64,000 nt of DNA, from positions 1 through 64,000 of the forward strand of contig NZ_FYEB01000011.1 in assembly GCF_900187445.1 (NCBI RefSeq), written 5' to 3'. Below are positions 63,387 through 64,000 of the stretch, piece by piece; positions within the stretch are counted from its first letter, which is position 1; each line of letters begins with the position of its first letter. The translations under genes and the position numbers were made by a program. The notes beneath the pieces were generated by a model that ran no database searches, was not told the origin of the DNA, and worked only from the letters and a program-made list of their open reading frames with translations. Source of the stretch: Pseudomonas sp. Irchel s3b2. GTDB taxonomy: Bacteria > Pseudomonadota > Gammaproteobacteria > Pseudomonadales > Pseudomonadaceae.

Positions 63387-64000
63387 CGGCCCTGTTTTAA
63401 TCACCGGCGGCGCCGGTTTCATCGGTTCGCACCTGACCGACGCCTTGCTTGCCAAAGGGCATTCGGTGCGCATTGTCGATGACCTCTCTACCGGCAAACG
63501 CAGCAACCTGCCGCTGGACAATCCCCTCGTCGAACTGATCGTGGGCGACGTCGCCGATGCCGCATTGGTGGCGCAGGCAATGGTCGGTTGCAGCGCTGTG
63601 GCGCACCTGGCCGCGGTGGCCTCGGTGCAGGCTTCGGTGGATGATCCGGTGAAAACACATCAGAGCAATTTCATCGGCTCGTTGAATGTCTGCGAAGCCA
63701 TGCGTCAGGCTGGCGTAAAGCGGGTGCTGTTTGCATCCAGCGCCGCGGTCTACGGCAACAACGGCGAAGGCGAGTCGATCGACGAAGACACGCCCAAGGC
63801 ACCGTTGACGCCGTATGCGGCGGACAAGTTGGCGAGCGAGCATTACTTCGATTTCTATCGTCGCCAGCATGATCTGGAACCGGTGATTTTCCGCTTCTTC
63901 AACATCTTCGGCCCGCGCCAGGATCCGTCCTCGCCCTACTCCGGGGTGATCAGCATTTTCAGCGAACGCGCGCAGAAAGGCTTGCCGATCACCGTGTTCG
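63379..64000 (+). CDS. NAD-dependent epimerase/dehydratase, GalE-like (partial, runs off the right end)
   Basis: The first 207 residues are in the window (MANGPVLITGGAGFIGSHLT). Cofactor loop TGGAGFIGS, catalytic Ser in FASSAAVYG and YxxxK in YAADK are all intact. FFNIFGPRQDPSSPYSG matches UDP-hexose and UDP-HexNAc C4 epimerases. It likely supplies sugars for surface polysaccharide. It starts inside the end of the RmlD-like gene, so the two are co-translated. Confidence 0.88.
   Translation, partial: MANGPVLITGGAGFIGSHLTDALLAKGHSVRIVDDLSTGKRSNLPLDNPLVELIVGDVADAALVAQAMVGCSAVAHLAAVASVQASVDDPVKTHQSNFIGSLNVCEAMRQAGVKRVLFASSAAVYGNNGEGESIDEDTPKAPLTPYAADKLASEHYFDFYRRQHDLEPVIFRFFNIFGPRQDPSSPYSGVISIFSERAQKGLPITVF

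Overview
The window comes from a gamma-proteobacterium of the genus Pseudomonas, most likely the P. fluorescens group. Evidence: the order 5S rRNA / birA-coaX / four tRNAs / secE-nusG / L11-L10-rpoBC / str / S10 / spc / alpha, followed by catalase-ferritin-uvrA-MFS-ssb; protein sequences that match this genus throughout; and many dispersed REP/REPIN-type inverted repeats built on TGTAGGAGC in the right half. No phage, insertion sequence, integron or CRISPR array is visible. Species identity is inference.

Region 1 (1-33.4 kb) is the housekeeping core, almost all on the + strand. It holds the 3' end of a 5S rRNA gene and its terminator, birA and coaX (overlapping), a SPOR-domain protein, tRNA-Tyr, -Gly, -Thr and -Trp, secE-nusG, rplKA, rplJL with an L10-type leader, rpoBC, rpsL-rpsG-fusA-tuf, and the complete S10-spc-alpha gene string from rpsJ to rplQ. 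No tufB lies between tRNA-Thr and tRNA-Trp. Two strong hairpins inside the ribosomal string (between rpsN and rpsH, and between rpmJ and rpsM) are each followed at once by a sigma70-like promoter with a 17-base spacer, so the string is probably several transcription units.

Region 2 (33.4-43.2 kb) holds a small-subunit catalase, a bacterioferritin-like protein without the heme-ligand methionine, uvrA (-), a YajR-like MFS transporter, ssb, and a large OsmC-YcaO fusion protein (-) related to E. coli YcaO.

Region 3 (43.2-49.6 kb, all -) is the most interesting part. It is a membrane-stress module matching the poorly understood E. coli yjfIJKLMC cluster: DUF2170, PspA/IM30, DUF2491, DUF350, a DUF1190 lipoprotein and a glutathionylspermidine-synthase-like ATP-grasp ligase, here with an added rhomboid protease and a TVGYGD potassium channel with an RCK domain. 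In front of its first gene, two perfect 12-base palindromes (CTCACGCGTGAG) bracket a candidate promoter, which looks like operator control by a dedicated regulator.

Region 4 (49.6-64 kb) holds a cysteine hydrolase and a divergent GlxA-type regulator; a DUF3182/hydrolase pair; a four-gene operon chained by ATGA overlaps (DUF72, YbhP, ClsB, YbhN) for membrane lipid work; a full-length Lhr helicase (-); and two sugar-nucleotide enzymes running off the right end, the first apparently without catalytic residues. REP elements sit in nearly every gap of regions 2-4, and in two cases the repeat supplies the stop codon of the adjacent gene.
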